64,000 nucleotides of DNA, taken from positions 37,042-101,041 of the forward strand of contig NZ_JAERRH010000021.1 in NCBI RefSeq assembly GCF_016741855.1, given 5' to 3'. The stretch is from Streptomyces musisoli (lineage in GTDB: Bacteria > Actinomycetota > Actinomycetes > Streptomycetales > Streptomycetaceae). Made by a program: the position numbers and the translations under genes. Shown here one piece after another: positions 34,536 to 42,576 of the stretch (the first letter of the stretch is position 1; every line of letters starts with the position of its first letter). The notes beneath the pieces are model-generated. The model made no database searches and had not been told where the DNA came from. It worked only from the letters and a program-made list of their open reading frames with translations.

Positions 34536-35210
34536 ATGAAAACGGCCGTCGAGCAGTCCGCCCCACAGTCCCTCAAGCCGCCCCCCGCCGCCGACCGCGT
34601 GTACGCCCACGTCAAGCAGGGGGTGCTCGACCGCCGCTACGAGGGCGGCTCCCTGCTCACCGAGGGCGAGCTGGCCGAGGCCGTCGGGGTCTCGCGCACG
34701 CCCGTGCGGGAGGCGCTGCTGCGGCTGGAGGCCGAGGGCCTCATCCGGCTCTACCCGAAGAAGGGCGCCCTCGTCCTGCCGGTCTCCGCGCAGGAGATCG
34801 CCGATGTGGTGGAGACCCGGCTGCTGGTGGAGGAACACGCGGCCCGCAAGGCCGTACCCGCCCCGACGGGCCTGCTGGAGCGGCTGGCCGAGCTGCTGGA
34901 GCAGCAGAAGGCGCAGGCCGCGGCGGGTGACCTGGCCGCCGCCGCGGTCACCGACCGCTGCTTCCACGCCGAGATCGTCCGCAGCGGCGGCAACGAGATC
35001 CTCTCCCGGCTCTACGACCAGCTCCGTGACCGTCAGCTGCGGATGGGCGTCGCCGTCATGCACTCCCACCCCGACCGGATCGCCAAGACGCTCGCCGAGC
35101 ACGAGGAGATCCTGGAAGCGCTGCGCGCCGGGGACGCGGAGGCGGCCGTCGGGGTCGTGCACCGGCACGTGGGCTGGTTCTCGCACCTCGCCCGGGGTGA
35201 GGTCCGATGA
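34536..35210 (+). CDS. GntR-family regulator, FadR/FCD subfamily
   Basis: The 224-aa protein has an N-terminal winged helix (GSLLTEGELAEAVGVSRTP, VREALLRLEAEGLIRLYPKK) and a C-terminal all-helical FCD ligand domain with candidate metal ligands (Asp in DRCFHAEIV, His in EHEEILEAL and VVHRHVGWF). It is coupled by an ATGA overlap to an MFS transporter and probably controls it. A TATCCT box ends 6 nt before the ATG, suggesting a leaderless message. Confidence 0.87.
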   Translation: MKTAVEQSAPQSLKPPPAADRVYAHVKQGVLDRRYEGGSLLTEGELAEAVGVSRTPVREALLRLEAEGLIRLYPKKGALVLPVSAQEIADVVETRLLVEEHAARKAVPAPTGLLERLAELLEQQKAQAAAGDLAAAAVTDRCFHAEIVRSGGNEILSRLYDQLRDRQLRMGVAVMHSHPDRIAKTLAEHEEILEALRAGDAEAAVGVVHRHVGWFSHLARGEVR

Positions 35211-36517
35211 GCGCTCCCACGCGCAACGCCACCCTTCCGGGTGACCCTCCGGGCGGACGCCGGGCCGTCGCCGTGTGGTCCATAGGCGTGGCCGTCTACT
35301 TCGTCGCCGTCATCTTCCGTACGTCGCTGGGGGTGGCCGGCCTCGACGCGGCCGACCGCTTCCACGTCAACGCCTCGGCCCTGTCGACGTTCTCCATCCT
35401 CCAGCTGCTGGTCTACGCGGGGATGCAGATACCCGTCGGCCTGCTGGTCGACCGCCTCGGCACCAAGAAGGTGCTGAGCATCGGTGCGGTGCTGTTCACC
35501 GCCGGACAGGTGGGGTTCGCCTTCTCCCCCACGTACGGCACCGCGCTCGCCTCCCGGGCGCTGCTGGGCTGCGGCGACGCGATGACCTTCATCAGCGTGC
35601 TACGGCTCGGCACGCGCTGGTTCCCGGCCCGGCGCGGCCCGCTGGTCGCGCAGCTCGCGGGTCTGGTCGGCATGGCCGGCAACCTGGTCTCCACCCTGGT
35701 CCTGGCCCGGCTGCTGCACGGCATCGGGTGGACCCCGGCGTTCGCGGGCAGCGCGGTGGCGGGTGCCGTCGTCCTGGTCCTGACCCTGCTGTTCCTGAAG
35801 GACCACCCCGAGGGGCAGGAGCCGGAGCCGTCCCCGCACCGGGGCGCGGCCTACGTCCGCCGGCAGATCGCCACGGCCTGGCGGGAGCCGGGCACCCGGC
35901 TGGGGCTGTGGGTGCACTTCACCACCCAGTTCCCGGCGATGGTGTTCCTGCTGCTGTGGGGTCTGCCGTTCCTGGTCGAGGCGCAGGGGCTCAGCCGTGC
36001 CACGGCCGGTGAACTGCTCACCCTGGTCGTCCTGTCCAACATGGTGATCGGCCTGGTCTACGGCCAGATCGTGGCCCGGCACCATGCGGCGCGGCTGCCG
36101 CTGGCGCTGGGCACGGTGGGTGCCACCGCGCTGCTGTGGGCGGCGACGCTGGCCTACCCCGGGGAGCGTGCGCCGATGTGGCTCCTGGTCGTGCTGTGTG
36201 CCGTGCTCGGCGCGTGCGGGCCAGCGTCGATGCTCGGCTTCGACTTCGCCCGGCCGGCCAACCCGCCCGAGCGTCAGGGCACGGCGTCCGGCATCACCAA
36301 CATGGGCGGGTTCATCGCCTCCATGACCACGCTGTTCGCGATCGGTGTGCTGCTGGACGCGACCGGGGACGACTACACCGTGGCCTTCTCGTCGGTGTTC
36401 GTCCTCCAGGCGCTCGGTGTCAGCCAGATCCTGCGGCTGCGGGGGCGGGCGGCTCGGCGGGAGCGCGAGCGGCTGGTCGCCAGCCGGGTGGAGACGGTGC
36501 ACGTGCCCGCGGCCTGA
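35207..36517 (+). CDS. Major facilitator superfamily transporter
   Basis: The 436-aa protein has about 12 transmembrane helices and the MFS loop motif VGLLVDRLGTKKVL between helices 2 and 3. The pattern resembles nitrate/sialate-like MFS carriers, but the substrate cannot be named. It is translated together with the upstream GntR regulator, which likely senses its substrate. Confidence 0.85.
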   Translation: MSAPTRNATLPGDPPGGRRAVAVWSIGVAVYFVAVIFRTSLGVAGLDAADRFHVNASALSTFSILQLLVYAGMQIPVGLLVDRLGTKKVLSIGAVLFTAGQVGFAFSPTYGTALASRALLGCGDAMTFISVLRLGTRWFPARRGPLVAQLAGLVGMAGNLVSTLVLARLLHGIGWTPAFAGSAVAGAVVLVLTLLFLKDHPEGQEPEPSPHRGAAYVRRQIATAWREPGTRLGLWVHFTTQFPAMVFLLLWGLPFLVEAQGLSRATAGELLTLVVLSNMVIGLVYGQIVARHHAARLPLALGTVGATALLWAATLAYPGERAPMWLLVVLCAVLGACGPASMLGFDFARPANPPERQGTASGITNMGGFIASMTTLFAIGVLLDATGDDYTVAFSSVFVLQALGVSQILRLRGRAARRERERLVASRVETVHVPAA

Positions 36518-36656
36518 GCGGGTCCCTGGCCCACCCGCGCGCCACCCGTGCCCGGTGGGCCGGGAGGGCGGACGACCACCGTGGCTCCCCGCCGCCGGCG
36601 ACTGCCCTTCCGCGGCCGCCGGCGGTGGCTCTCCGGCGGGGGGGCTACCGGGGTCG

Positions 36657-37481
36657 TTACGGGGTCACTGCGAAGTTGCGCAGGATCGCCGCGGCCAGGT
36701 CCTGGTCGCCCTCCGTCTTGATCCGGTCCGCCACCGCCTCGGGGCCGACCCGGCCGCAGGCCAGGCGGACGTAGGTCTCCCAGTCCAGCACGAGGGTGGC
36801 GGCGGGGCCGAGGGCGGGGGCGGTCTCCACGCTGCCGCGGCCCTGGATGTCGACGCGGACGGTGCGCAGGAACTCGATCGGGCCGTGCACGTCGAACACG
36901 ACGGCCGAGCTGCGCGGCGCCCCCGCGTCGTGCGCGACGACCTTGGGCAGGGCCTCCAGCAGGACGTCCCGGGTGATGTGCGCGCCCGGCGAGTCCAGGT
37001 TGCCGGGCCGGCCGAGGGCCGCGCGCAGGTCCTGCTCGTGCACCCAGACGTCGAACGCGCGCGCCCGGTAGGCCTGTTCCAGGGTGATCTCGGTGCTCAG
37101 CGGCCCGCGCACCAGGGTGCCGGGGTCCCGGGACTCGTTGCGCAGCTGGCGGTTGCGCCGGATGACCGTGTACTCCAGCTCGGCCGTCATCTCCGGCGCC
37201 GTGTGGTGGCGGCGGACGTCCACCTGCATCTCCATGTAGCGCTGGTGCTCGGTGGCGACGTGGAACAGGTCGCGCGGCAGGGCGTGGATGGGACGCGGGT
37301 CGCCGAGCATCTCGCAGTCCATACCGATGACATGGGACACGATGTCCCGGACCGACCAGCCGGGGCAGGGGGTCCGCCGGTTCCACTCGCCCTCGACAAG
37401 CGGCTGCACCATCTCGGATATCGCTTCGATGGAGAGCGTCCAGGCGTCGGCGTAGGGCTGGAGGGTGGGATGCAGACTCAC
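36657..37481 (-). CDS. Maleylpyruvate isomerase (MDMPI/DinB-like) family protein
   Basis: The 274-aa product has the N-terminal mycothiol-dependent isomerase/DinB four-helix domain (WNRRTPCPGWSVRDIVSHVIGMD), with the metal-type His in VSHVIG and the second in FDVWVHEQDLRAAL, and a C-terminal sterol-carrier-like domain (LDWETYVRLACGR). Members act with mycothiol in actinobacteria; the specific reaction is unknown. GTG at 37481 is used to begin at VSLHPTLQPYADAW. Confidence 0.78.
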   Translation of the reverse strand: MSLHPTLQPYADAWTLSIEAISEMVQPLVEGEWNRRTPCPGWSVRDIVSHVIGMDCEMLGDPRPIHALPRDLFHVATEHQRYMEMQVDVRRHHTAPEMTAELEYTVIRRNRQLRNESRDPGTLVRGPLSTEITLEQAYRARAFDVWVHEQDLRAALGRPGNLDSPGAHITRDVLLEALPKVVAHDAGAPRSSAVVFDVHGPIEFLRTVRVDIQGRGSVETAPALGPAATLVLDWETYVRLACGRVGPEAVADRIKTEGDQDLAAAILRNFAVTP

Positions 37482-37662
37482 GGAACGGGACCCCTCGGTC
37501 GGTACACGGGCAGGTTGTGGCGGCATGGCCAGCGGGCGGCGGCTGCACTTCGGCGGGTGTCTTGAGAGGCTAAGTTACGCTGCTGAAAGGCACCCCGGCA
37601 GTGCTTTCGTGTGACGATCGTAGGCCCGTGATGGACGGCTCGAATGCCAGGACGGTGGTAGT

Positions 37663-38487
37663 GTGCGCGCCTCGCTGATCCAGATCGACGTGGACCAGGG
37701 TGAACCGGTCGACTCCCGGCGGCGGCGCGTGGCCGCGCTGGTACGGGAGCAGAGCGGGGCCGACCTCGTCGTGCTGCCCGAACTGTGGACCACGGGCGCC
37801 TTCGCCTACGAGGAGTTCGGCAGCGAGGCCGAGCCGCTCGAAGGACCCACGTACGAGACGATGGCCAAGGCGGCGAGCGACGCGGGCGTGTGGCTGCACG
37901 CCGGCTCCATCCCCGAGCGGGCGGCGTCCGGCAGCGGCTCCGCCGCGGGCGACGGCACCCTCTACAACACGTCTCTCGTCTTCTCCCCCTCCGGCGAACT
38001 GGCCGCGGTCTATCGCAAGATCCACCGCTTCGGCTTCGACAAGGGCGAGGCCGTGCTGATGGGAGCGGGCCGGGACCTGGTGACGGTCCGGCTGCCCGGG
38101 ACCACGCTCGGCGTGGCCACCTGCTACGACCTCCGTTTCCCCGAACTCTTCCGTGGACTGGTCGACGCCGGCGCCGAGACGCTGGTGATCCCGGCGGGCT
38201 GGCCCGAGCGGCGACGCGCGCACTGGACGCTGCTGGCCCAGGCGCGGGCGGTGGAGAACCAGGCGTTCGTGCTCGCGTGTGGAACGGCCGGGACCCACGC
38301 CGGAGTTCCGCAGGCGGGTCACTCGATCGTGGTGGATCCGTGGGGCGAGGTGCTCGCGCAGGCCGGCCCCGGCGAAGAGGTCCTCACGGTCGACATCGAC
38401 CCGGCGAGGGTGGCCGCGACCCGCGAGCAGTTCCCGGCGCTGAAGGACCGGGTCCTGGGCCTGGAGCCACCCCGGCACCGGGGTTAA
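37663..38487 (+). CDS. Carbon-nitrogen hydrolase (nitrilase superfamily amidase)
   Basis: The 274-aa enzyme carries the Glu-Lys-Cys triad of the superfamily: Glu in VVLPELWTTG, Lys in YRKIHRFGFD and Cys in LGVATCYDLRFPELFR. It resembles omega-amidase/NIT-type amidases. GTG at 37663 starts VRASLIQIDVDQGEP; a second GTG at 37661 is out of frame. It is divergent from the isomerase-family gene across 181 bp. Confidence 0.85.
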   Translation: MRASLIQIDVDQGEPVDSRRRRVAALVREQSGADLVVLPELWTTGAFAYEEFGSEAEPLEGPTYETMAKAASDAGVWLHAGSIPERAASGSGSAAGDGTLYNTSLVFSPSGELAAVYRKIHRFGFDKGEAVLMGAGRDLVTVRLPGTTLGVATCYDLRFPELFRGLVDAGAETLVIPAGWPERRRAHWTLLAQARAVENQAFVLACGTAGTHAGVPQAGHSIVVDPWGEVLAQAGPGEEVLTVDIDPARVAATREQFPALKDRVLGLEPPRHRG

Positions 38488-38589
38488 GTCCTGCCGTCCG
38501 GGTCATGCCGGGCCGATCCGGACGAAAGACCCCGGTCCTGCCAGGGCTCCCCGGCACCGCACCCCTCGGCCTCCCCGCCGGCCCCCTGC

Positions 38590-39084
38590 TCAGTCCTCCT
38601 CCCCCTCCTTCTCGGCGAGGTGGATCACGCACACGGCCACCGCGATCAGCAGTGCCGGGTCGGCGTCCTCACGTACGACGTCGACGCCGTACGTGTCGCG
38701 GACGGTCAGCCAGCGGCGGGAGATCACCGCGAGGAGTTCGCCGTCGTACTCGACGGCGAACTCGCGGTCCATGATCTTGCCGCTGACGTCCAGGTCGGTG
38801 CCGTCCACCAGGGAGACCCGGTAGTGGTTGCGCAGCAGGGACAGCCGCTTGCGCTTGATCCGGGCCAGGGCCTCGCCGTCCCGCTCGATCACCATGGTGT
38901 CGCGCAGGGCGAACATCTTCTGGTGGATGTCGATCAGCACCCGCCCCTGGGCGTCCTTCAGCTCGAAGGTGTCCCGCAGGCGCATCGCCTTGCCGTCGAC
39001 GAGGAACACCTTCCGGCCGTGCTCGTCCTCGATCCACCAGTCGTCACCGATGCCGAGGATCCGGTCGCGTACGAGGAATCTCAT
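38590..39084 (-). CDS. LURP-one-related (tubby-like) family protein
   Basis: The 164-aa product is a tubby-like beta-barrel protein of the LURP-one-related family (FLVRDRILGIGDDWWIEDEH, GRKVFLVDGKAMRLRDTF, IHQKMFALRDTMVIERDG). Bacterial members are uncharacterised and may bind lipid. ATG at 39084 lies 10 nt after GGAAG; an ATG at 39093 is too close to that site. Confidence 0.83.
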   Translation of the reverse strand: MRFLVRDRILGIGDDWWIEDEHGRKVFLVDGKAMRLRDTFELKDAQGRVLIDIHQKMFALRDTMVIERDGEALARIKRKRLSLLRNHYRVSLVDGTDLDVSGKIMDREFAVEYDGELLAVISRRWLTVRDTYGVDVVREDADPALLIAVAVCVIHLAEKEGEED

Positions 39085-39178
39085 ACGGATCATGCTTCCC
39101 CGGCACCCGCCGATCCTCACGGAACGACCGCAATCGGGCATCACGGCACGACCTGCGGGGCATGTCCGGCCCGGCAGG

Positions 39179-40144
39179 TCAGGGCGTCGCTCCGAACCGC
39201 TTGCGGTACGCCGACGGGCTCAGCCCCGTCTCCCGCCGCAGCCGGGCCCTCAGGTTGGCCGCCGTGCCCAGGCCGCTGCGGGCGGCCACGACGTCCAGTC
39301 GCTCCTCGCCCCGCTCGATCAGCCGGCACGCCAGCGCCACGCGCTCCCCGGTGAGCCAGGCCAGCGGGGTCGTACCCAGCTGGCTGCGGAAGCGGCGGTG
39401 GAGCGTGGCGGCGCTGACCGCCGCGCGGGCCGCCAGGTCGGCCACCGCCAGCGGCTCGCCCAGCCGTTCCTGCGCCCAGACCAGCAGCGGTCCGAGGGAC
39501 TCGTCCGGCACCTCGGGCACCGGCCGCTCCACGAACTGCCGCTGTCCGCCGTCGCGGTGCGCGGCGAAGACGAGGCGCCGGGAGACATGGTTGGCGATCT
39601 CCGCGCCGTGGTCCCGGCGCACGAGGTGCAGGCCGAGGTCGAGCGCGGAGGCGCTGCCGGAGGCGGTGAGGATGTCGCCGTCGTCCACGAAGAGCACGTC
39701 CGGTTCGAGGCCCACCTGGGGGAAACGGGCCCGGAAGGCGTCCGCCCACATCCAGTGGCAGGCCGCGCGGCGCCCGTCCAGCAGCCCGGCCTCCGCGAGG
39801 GTGAAGGCGCCCGAGCAGAAGCCGACGAGCCGGGCGCCACGCGCGTGTGCCCGCCGGATGACGTCCAGCACGCGTTCGGAGCGGGGTGCCTCGGTGTCGG
39901 GCCGGTTCGGCACGATCAGCGTGTCGGCCGACTCGGCGGCCTCCAGCCCGGCGACCCCGGTGAGCGTGAAGAAGCCGTCCCGCATCCGGGTCTCGGGGCC
40001 GGCCGCGCACAGCCGGAAGTCGTACAGCTCCCGCTCCAGCTCGGGCCGTTCGAGCCCGAAGACCTCGATGGCACAGCCCATCTCGAAGGGGTTGGAGTTG
40101 TCGTCGACCATCAGCACGACACGGTGAGAGGATCGTTGCGGCAT
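39179..40144 (-). CDS. GlxA-type regulator (DJ-1/PfpI domain plus AraC helix-turn-helix)
   Basis: The 321-aa protein has an N-terminal DJ-1/PfpI-like domain (residues ~8-190; the elbow GFCSGAFTLAEAGLLDGR carries a cysteine) and a C-terminal AraC/XylS DNA-binding domain (LAVADLAARAAVSAATLHRR; DVVAARSGLGTAANLRARLR). It is divergent from a cupin gene over only 52 bp, which it may regulate. Confidence 0.88.
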   Translation of the reverse strand: MPQRSSHRVVLMVDDNSNPFEMGCAIEVFGLERPELERELYDFRLCAAGPETRMRDGFFTLTGVAGLEAAESADTLIVPNRPDTEAPRSERVLDVIRRAHARGARLVGFCSGAFTLAEAGLLDGRRAACHWMWADAFRARFPQVGLEPDVLFVDDGDILTASGSASALDLGLHLVRRDHGAEIANHVSRRLVFAAHRDGGQRQFVERPVPEVPDESLGPLLVWAQERLGEPLAVADLAARAAVSAATLHRRFRSQLGTTPLAWLTGERVALACRLIERGEERLDVVAARSGLGTAANLRARLRRETGLSPSAYRKRFGATP

Positions 40145-40196
40145 ATGCGATTTCTAGCACTCGTGCGGAGGGCGCGGCCACCCGCACGATGAGGGC

Positions 40197-40610
40197 ATGG
40201 AACGCATGGAACGCATGGAACGCACGGCACCCGTCTCCCTCGACCAGGCCCTCGCCTCCTTCTCCGAGCGGTGGAGCCCCCGCATCGTCACCACGGTCAA
40301 CGACTACGACGTCCGCGTGGCGAAGGTGGAGGGCGAGCACCTCTGGCACACCCACGAGCACACCGACGAGTTCTTCCTGGTCCTCACCGGTGAACTGCAC
40401 ATCGGCCTGCGCGAGCCGGCCGGCGAGCGCACGGTGGTGCTGCCCAGGGGCTCGGTCTTCACGGTCCCGCGCGGCACCGAACACAAGCCGTACGCGCCCG
40501 TGCCCACCGAGATCCTGGTCTTCGAGCCGACCGGCACCCTGAGCGTCGGCGACCGGCACGAGGAGGTACCCGACCACGTGGACGCGACCACGGGCCACGC
40601 GCTCTCCTGA
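40197..40610 (+). CDS. Cupin-domain protein with a triplicated start
   Basis: The 137-aa single-domain cupin has the metal-binding motif 1 HTHEHTDEFFLVLTGELHI and motif 2 PRGTEHKPYAP. It begins with three exact copies of ATGGAACGC (40197-40223), so translation could start at any of three ATG codons (MERMERMER). The divergent GlxA-type regulator is the likely controller. Function unknown. Confidence 0.8.
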   Translation: MERMERMERTAPVSLDQALASFSERWSPRIVTTVNDYDVRVAKVEGEHLWHTHEHTDEFFLVLTGELHIGLREPAGERTVVLPRGSVFTVPRGTEHKPYAPVPTEILVFEPTGTLSVGDRHEEVPDHVDATTGHALS

Positions 40611-40722
40611 CGGGCCGCCGGGATCCGGCGGTACCCCGGGTGGGCGCCCGGCGAACTTCCCGATGTGCCAGGGGTGCCGCTCGAGGGCTAGGGAGCGGGG
40701 GAGAGCAGCCCGTCTGCCACGT

Positions 40723-40834
40723 CCACCAGCAGGACCGGGGCGTCCCGGTCCGTCTCACCGAGGCCGGCAGGGACCGCCTGCCGCTCGTCCTGGCGGGCAT
40801 GGACGAGCAGGAGGCGGCGCCTCAGACGCCGTAG
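40723..40834 (+). pseudogene. Possible remnant of a MarR-family regulator C-terminus
   Basis: The translation VRLTEAGRDRLPLVLAGMDE has the wing and following helix typical of MarR regulators, but no helix-turn-helix precedes it and the reading frame is short. It sits in the 211-bp gap between the cupin and DUF6458 genes. This is a family-pattern inference only. Confidence 0.35.
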
Positions 40835-41076
40835 CCGTCGGAGTAGCCGTCGACGCGGTGGTGGTGGTGCGGTTCCTCCTCGACGACCGGGGTCGCCGGG
40901 GGCACCACCACACGGCGGCGTCGGGCGATTCCGCTGAACGTCGCCACGCCGATCAGGCCCACGGCCATCAGGATCAGGCCGACGACGGTGAGGTTCACAC
41001 CGTGCATGTGCCAGTCGGTCGCGAACGTCAGGATGGCCCCCACGGCGATGAGGATGATGCATCCGCCGAGACCCAT
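40822..41076 (-). CDS. DUF6458 family small membrane protein
   Basis: The 84-aa protein has two hydrophobic helices (GGCIILIAVGAILTFAT and LTVVGLILMAVGLIGVA), a basic RRRR turn and a His-rich tail (EEEPHHHHRVDGYSDGYGV). It fits the DUF6458 family common in Streptomyces. Function unknown. Confidence 0.75.
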   Translation of the reverse strand: MGLGGCIILIAVGAILTFATDWHMHGVNLTVVGLILMAVGLIGVATFSGIARRRRVVVPPATPVVEEEPHHHHRVDGYSDGYGV

Positions 41077-41142
41077 GAGACTTCGCCTCCCCTTACGGTT
41101 CCGGAATCTCCGGTGCCGTCCGGGTACCCGCCGAAGCCCCGA

Positions 41143-42492
41143 CTAGCCCTCCAGGAAGGCCGCCAGGGCGTTCGCGAGCAGGAACGGGTCGTCGGCGCCG
41201 CACAGTTCGCGGGCACTGTGCATGGAGAGGATCGCCACGCCGATGTCGACCGTGCGGATGCCGTGCCGGGCCGCGGTGATCGGTCCGATGGTGGTGCCGC
41301 ACGGCATGGAGTTGTTCGAGACGAAGCTCTGGAAGGGCACGTTCGCCTTCTCGCAGGCCGCGGCGAACAGTGCGCGGCCCGAACCGTCCGTGGCGTAGCG
41401 GTTGTTGACGTTGACCTTGAGGATCGGACCGCCGTTGACCCGGGGGTGGTGCGTCGGGTCGTGCCGTTCGGCGTAGTTGGGGTGCACGGCGTGGCCCGTG
41501 TCGGAGGACAGACAGACCGTGCCGGCGAAGGCGCGGGCCCGGTCCTCGGGCGAACCGCCGCGCGCGAACACCGAGCGCTCCAGCACCGTGCCGAGCAGCG
41601 GGCCGTCCGCGCCGGTGTCGGACTGGGAGCCGTTCTCCTCGTGGTCGAAGGCGGCCAGCACGGGGATGCGGGTGAGCGGGGTGCCGGAGGTCGCCACGGC
41701 GGCGAGGGCGGCGGCACCCGCGTGTACGGACAGCAGGTTGTCCATGCGCGGACCGGCGACCAGCTCCCGGTCCCGGCCGAGGTAGGCCGGCGGCTCCACC
41801 GGGTGCACCATCAGGTCCCAGCCGGCCACCGAGCCCGCGGCCAGGTCGGCCTCCTGCTCCAGGAAGGCGATGAGATCGCCCTCCAGCACATCGTTGCCGA
41901 GGCCCCACACCGGCTGGAGATGCCGCTGCTTGTCGAGCTTGAGCCCCTCGGCGCCGACCGAACGGTCCAGGTGGATGGCGAGCTGCGGAACCCGCAGCAG
42001 TGGCCGGTCGACGTCGACCAGGACCGAGGTGCCGTCGCGCAGGGTCAGCCGGCCGGCCAGGCCGAGGTCCCGGTCCAGCCACGAGTTGAGCAGCGGGCCG
42101 CCGTAGATCTCCACGGCGACCTGGCGCCAGCCGTGCGCCCCGCTGTCCGGGCGCGGCTTGACCCGCAGGTTCGGCGAGTCGGTGTGTGCGCCGATGATGT
42201 GGAACGGCGTGTGCCGCTCGGCACCCTCGGGCACGTACCAGGCCACGATCGCGCCGCCGCGCAGCACGTACCGGCCGCCGTGCGACCCGTCCCAGGCGTC
42301 CGTCTCCGCCACCTGCCGGAACCCGGCCTTCTCCAGCCGCTCGGCGGTGTTCGCCACGGCGTGGTACGGCGACGGGCTCGCCGCGAGGAAGGACATCAGA
42401 TCGTCGGTGTGGCCGCGGTCGAAAGCGAAAGGGGGGCGCGAAGCGCTCGCTGGAGGGGTGGCGGCGGGTGACGGGCGGGAGGGTGCGCTCAT
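41143..42492 (-). CDS. M18-family aminopeptidase
   Basis: The 449-aa dinuclear-zinc aminopeptidase shows the M18 metal and catalytic motifs GAHTDSPNLRVK (His and Asp), AGPRMDNLLSV (bridging Asp), FDHEENGSQSDTGA (catalytic Glu pair) and SSDTGHAVHPNYAERHDP. It removes N-terminal residues, usually Asp or neutral/hydrophobic ones, in the cytosol. ATG at 42492 follows AAGGTGA. Confidence 0.92.
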   Translation of the reverse strand: MSAPSRPSPAATPPASASRPPFAFDRGHTDDLMSFLAASPSPYHAVANTAERLEKAGFRQVAETDAWDGSHGGRYVLRGGAIVAWYVPEGAERHTPFHIIGAHTDSPNLRVKPRPDSGAHGWRQVAVEIYGGPLLNSWLDRDLGLAGRLTLRDGTSVLVDVDRPLLRVPQLAIHLDRSVGAEGLKLDKQRHLQPVWGLGNDVLEGDLIAFLEQEADLAAGSVAGWDLMVHPVEPPAYLGRDRELVAGPRMDNLLSVHAGAAALAAVATSGTPLTRIPVLAAFDHEENGSQSDTGADGPLLGTVLERSVFARGGSPEDRARAFAGTVCLSSDTGHAVHPNYAERHDPTHHPRVNGGPILKVNVNNRYATDGSGRALFAAACEKANVPFQSFVSNNSMPCGTTIGPITAARHGIRTVDIGVAILSMHSARELCGADDPFLLANALAAFLEG

Positions 42493-42512
42493 GGGATTCA
42501 CCTTAACGACGT

Positions 42513-42548
42513 GCACGGGCCCGCTCCCGGAAAGGAGCGGGCCCGTGC
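42513..42548. terminator. Strong hairpin terminator after the acyl-CoA dehydrogenase gene
   Basis: A perfect 15-bp stem (GCACGGGCCCGCTCC / GGAGCGGGCCCGTGC) with loop cggaaa lies between the dehydrogenase stop (42577) and the aminopeptidase start (42492). Confidence 0.88.
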
Positions 42549-42576
42549 GAGGAATCGACGCGGACGTCCGGAACGT

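Noticed and set aside
41960..41975. ACCGAACGGTCC inside the aminopeptidase gene as a fourth PaaR-type site
   Set aside because: The second arm does not match TCGGT at the right spacing and the position is within a coding region.
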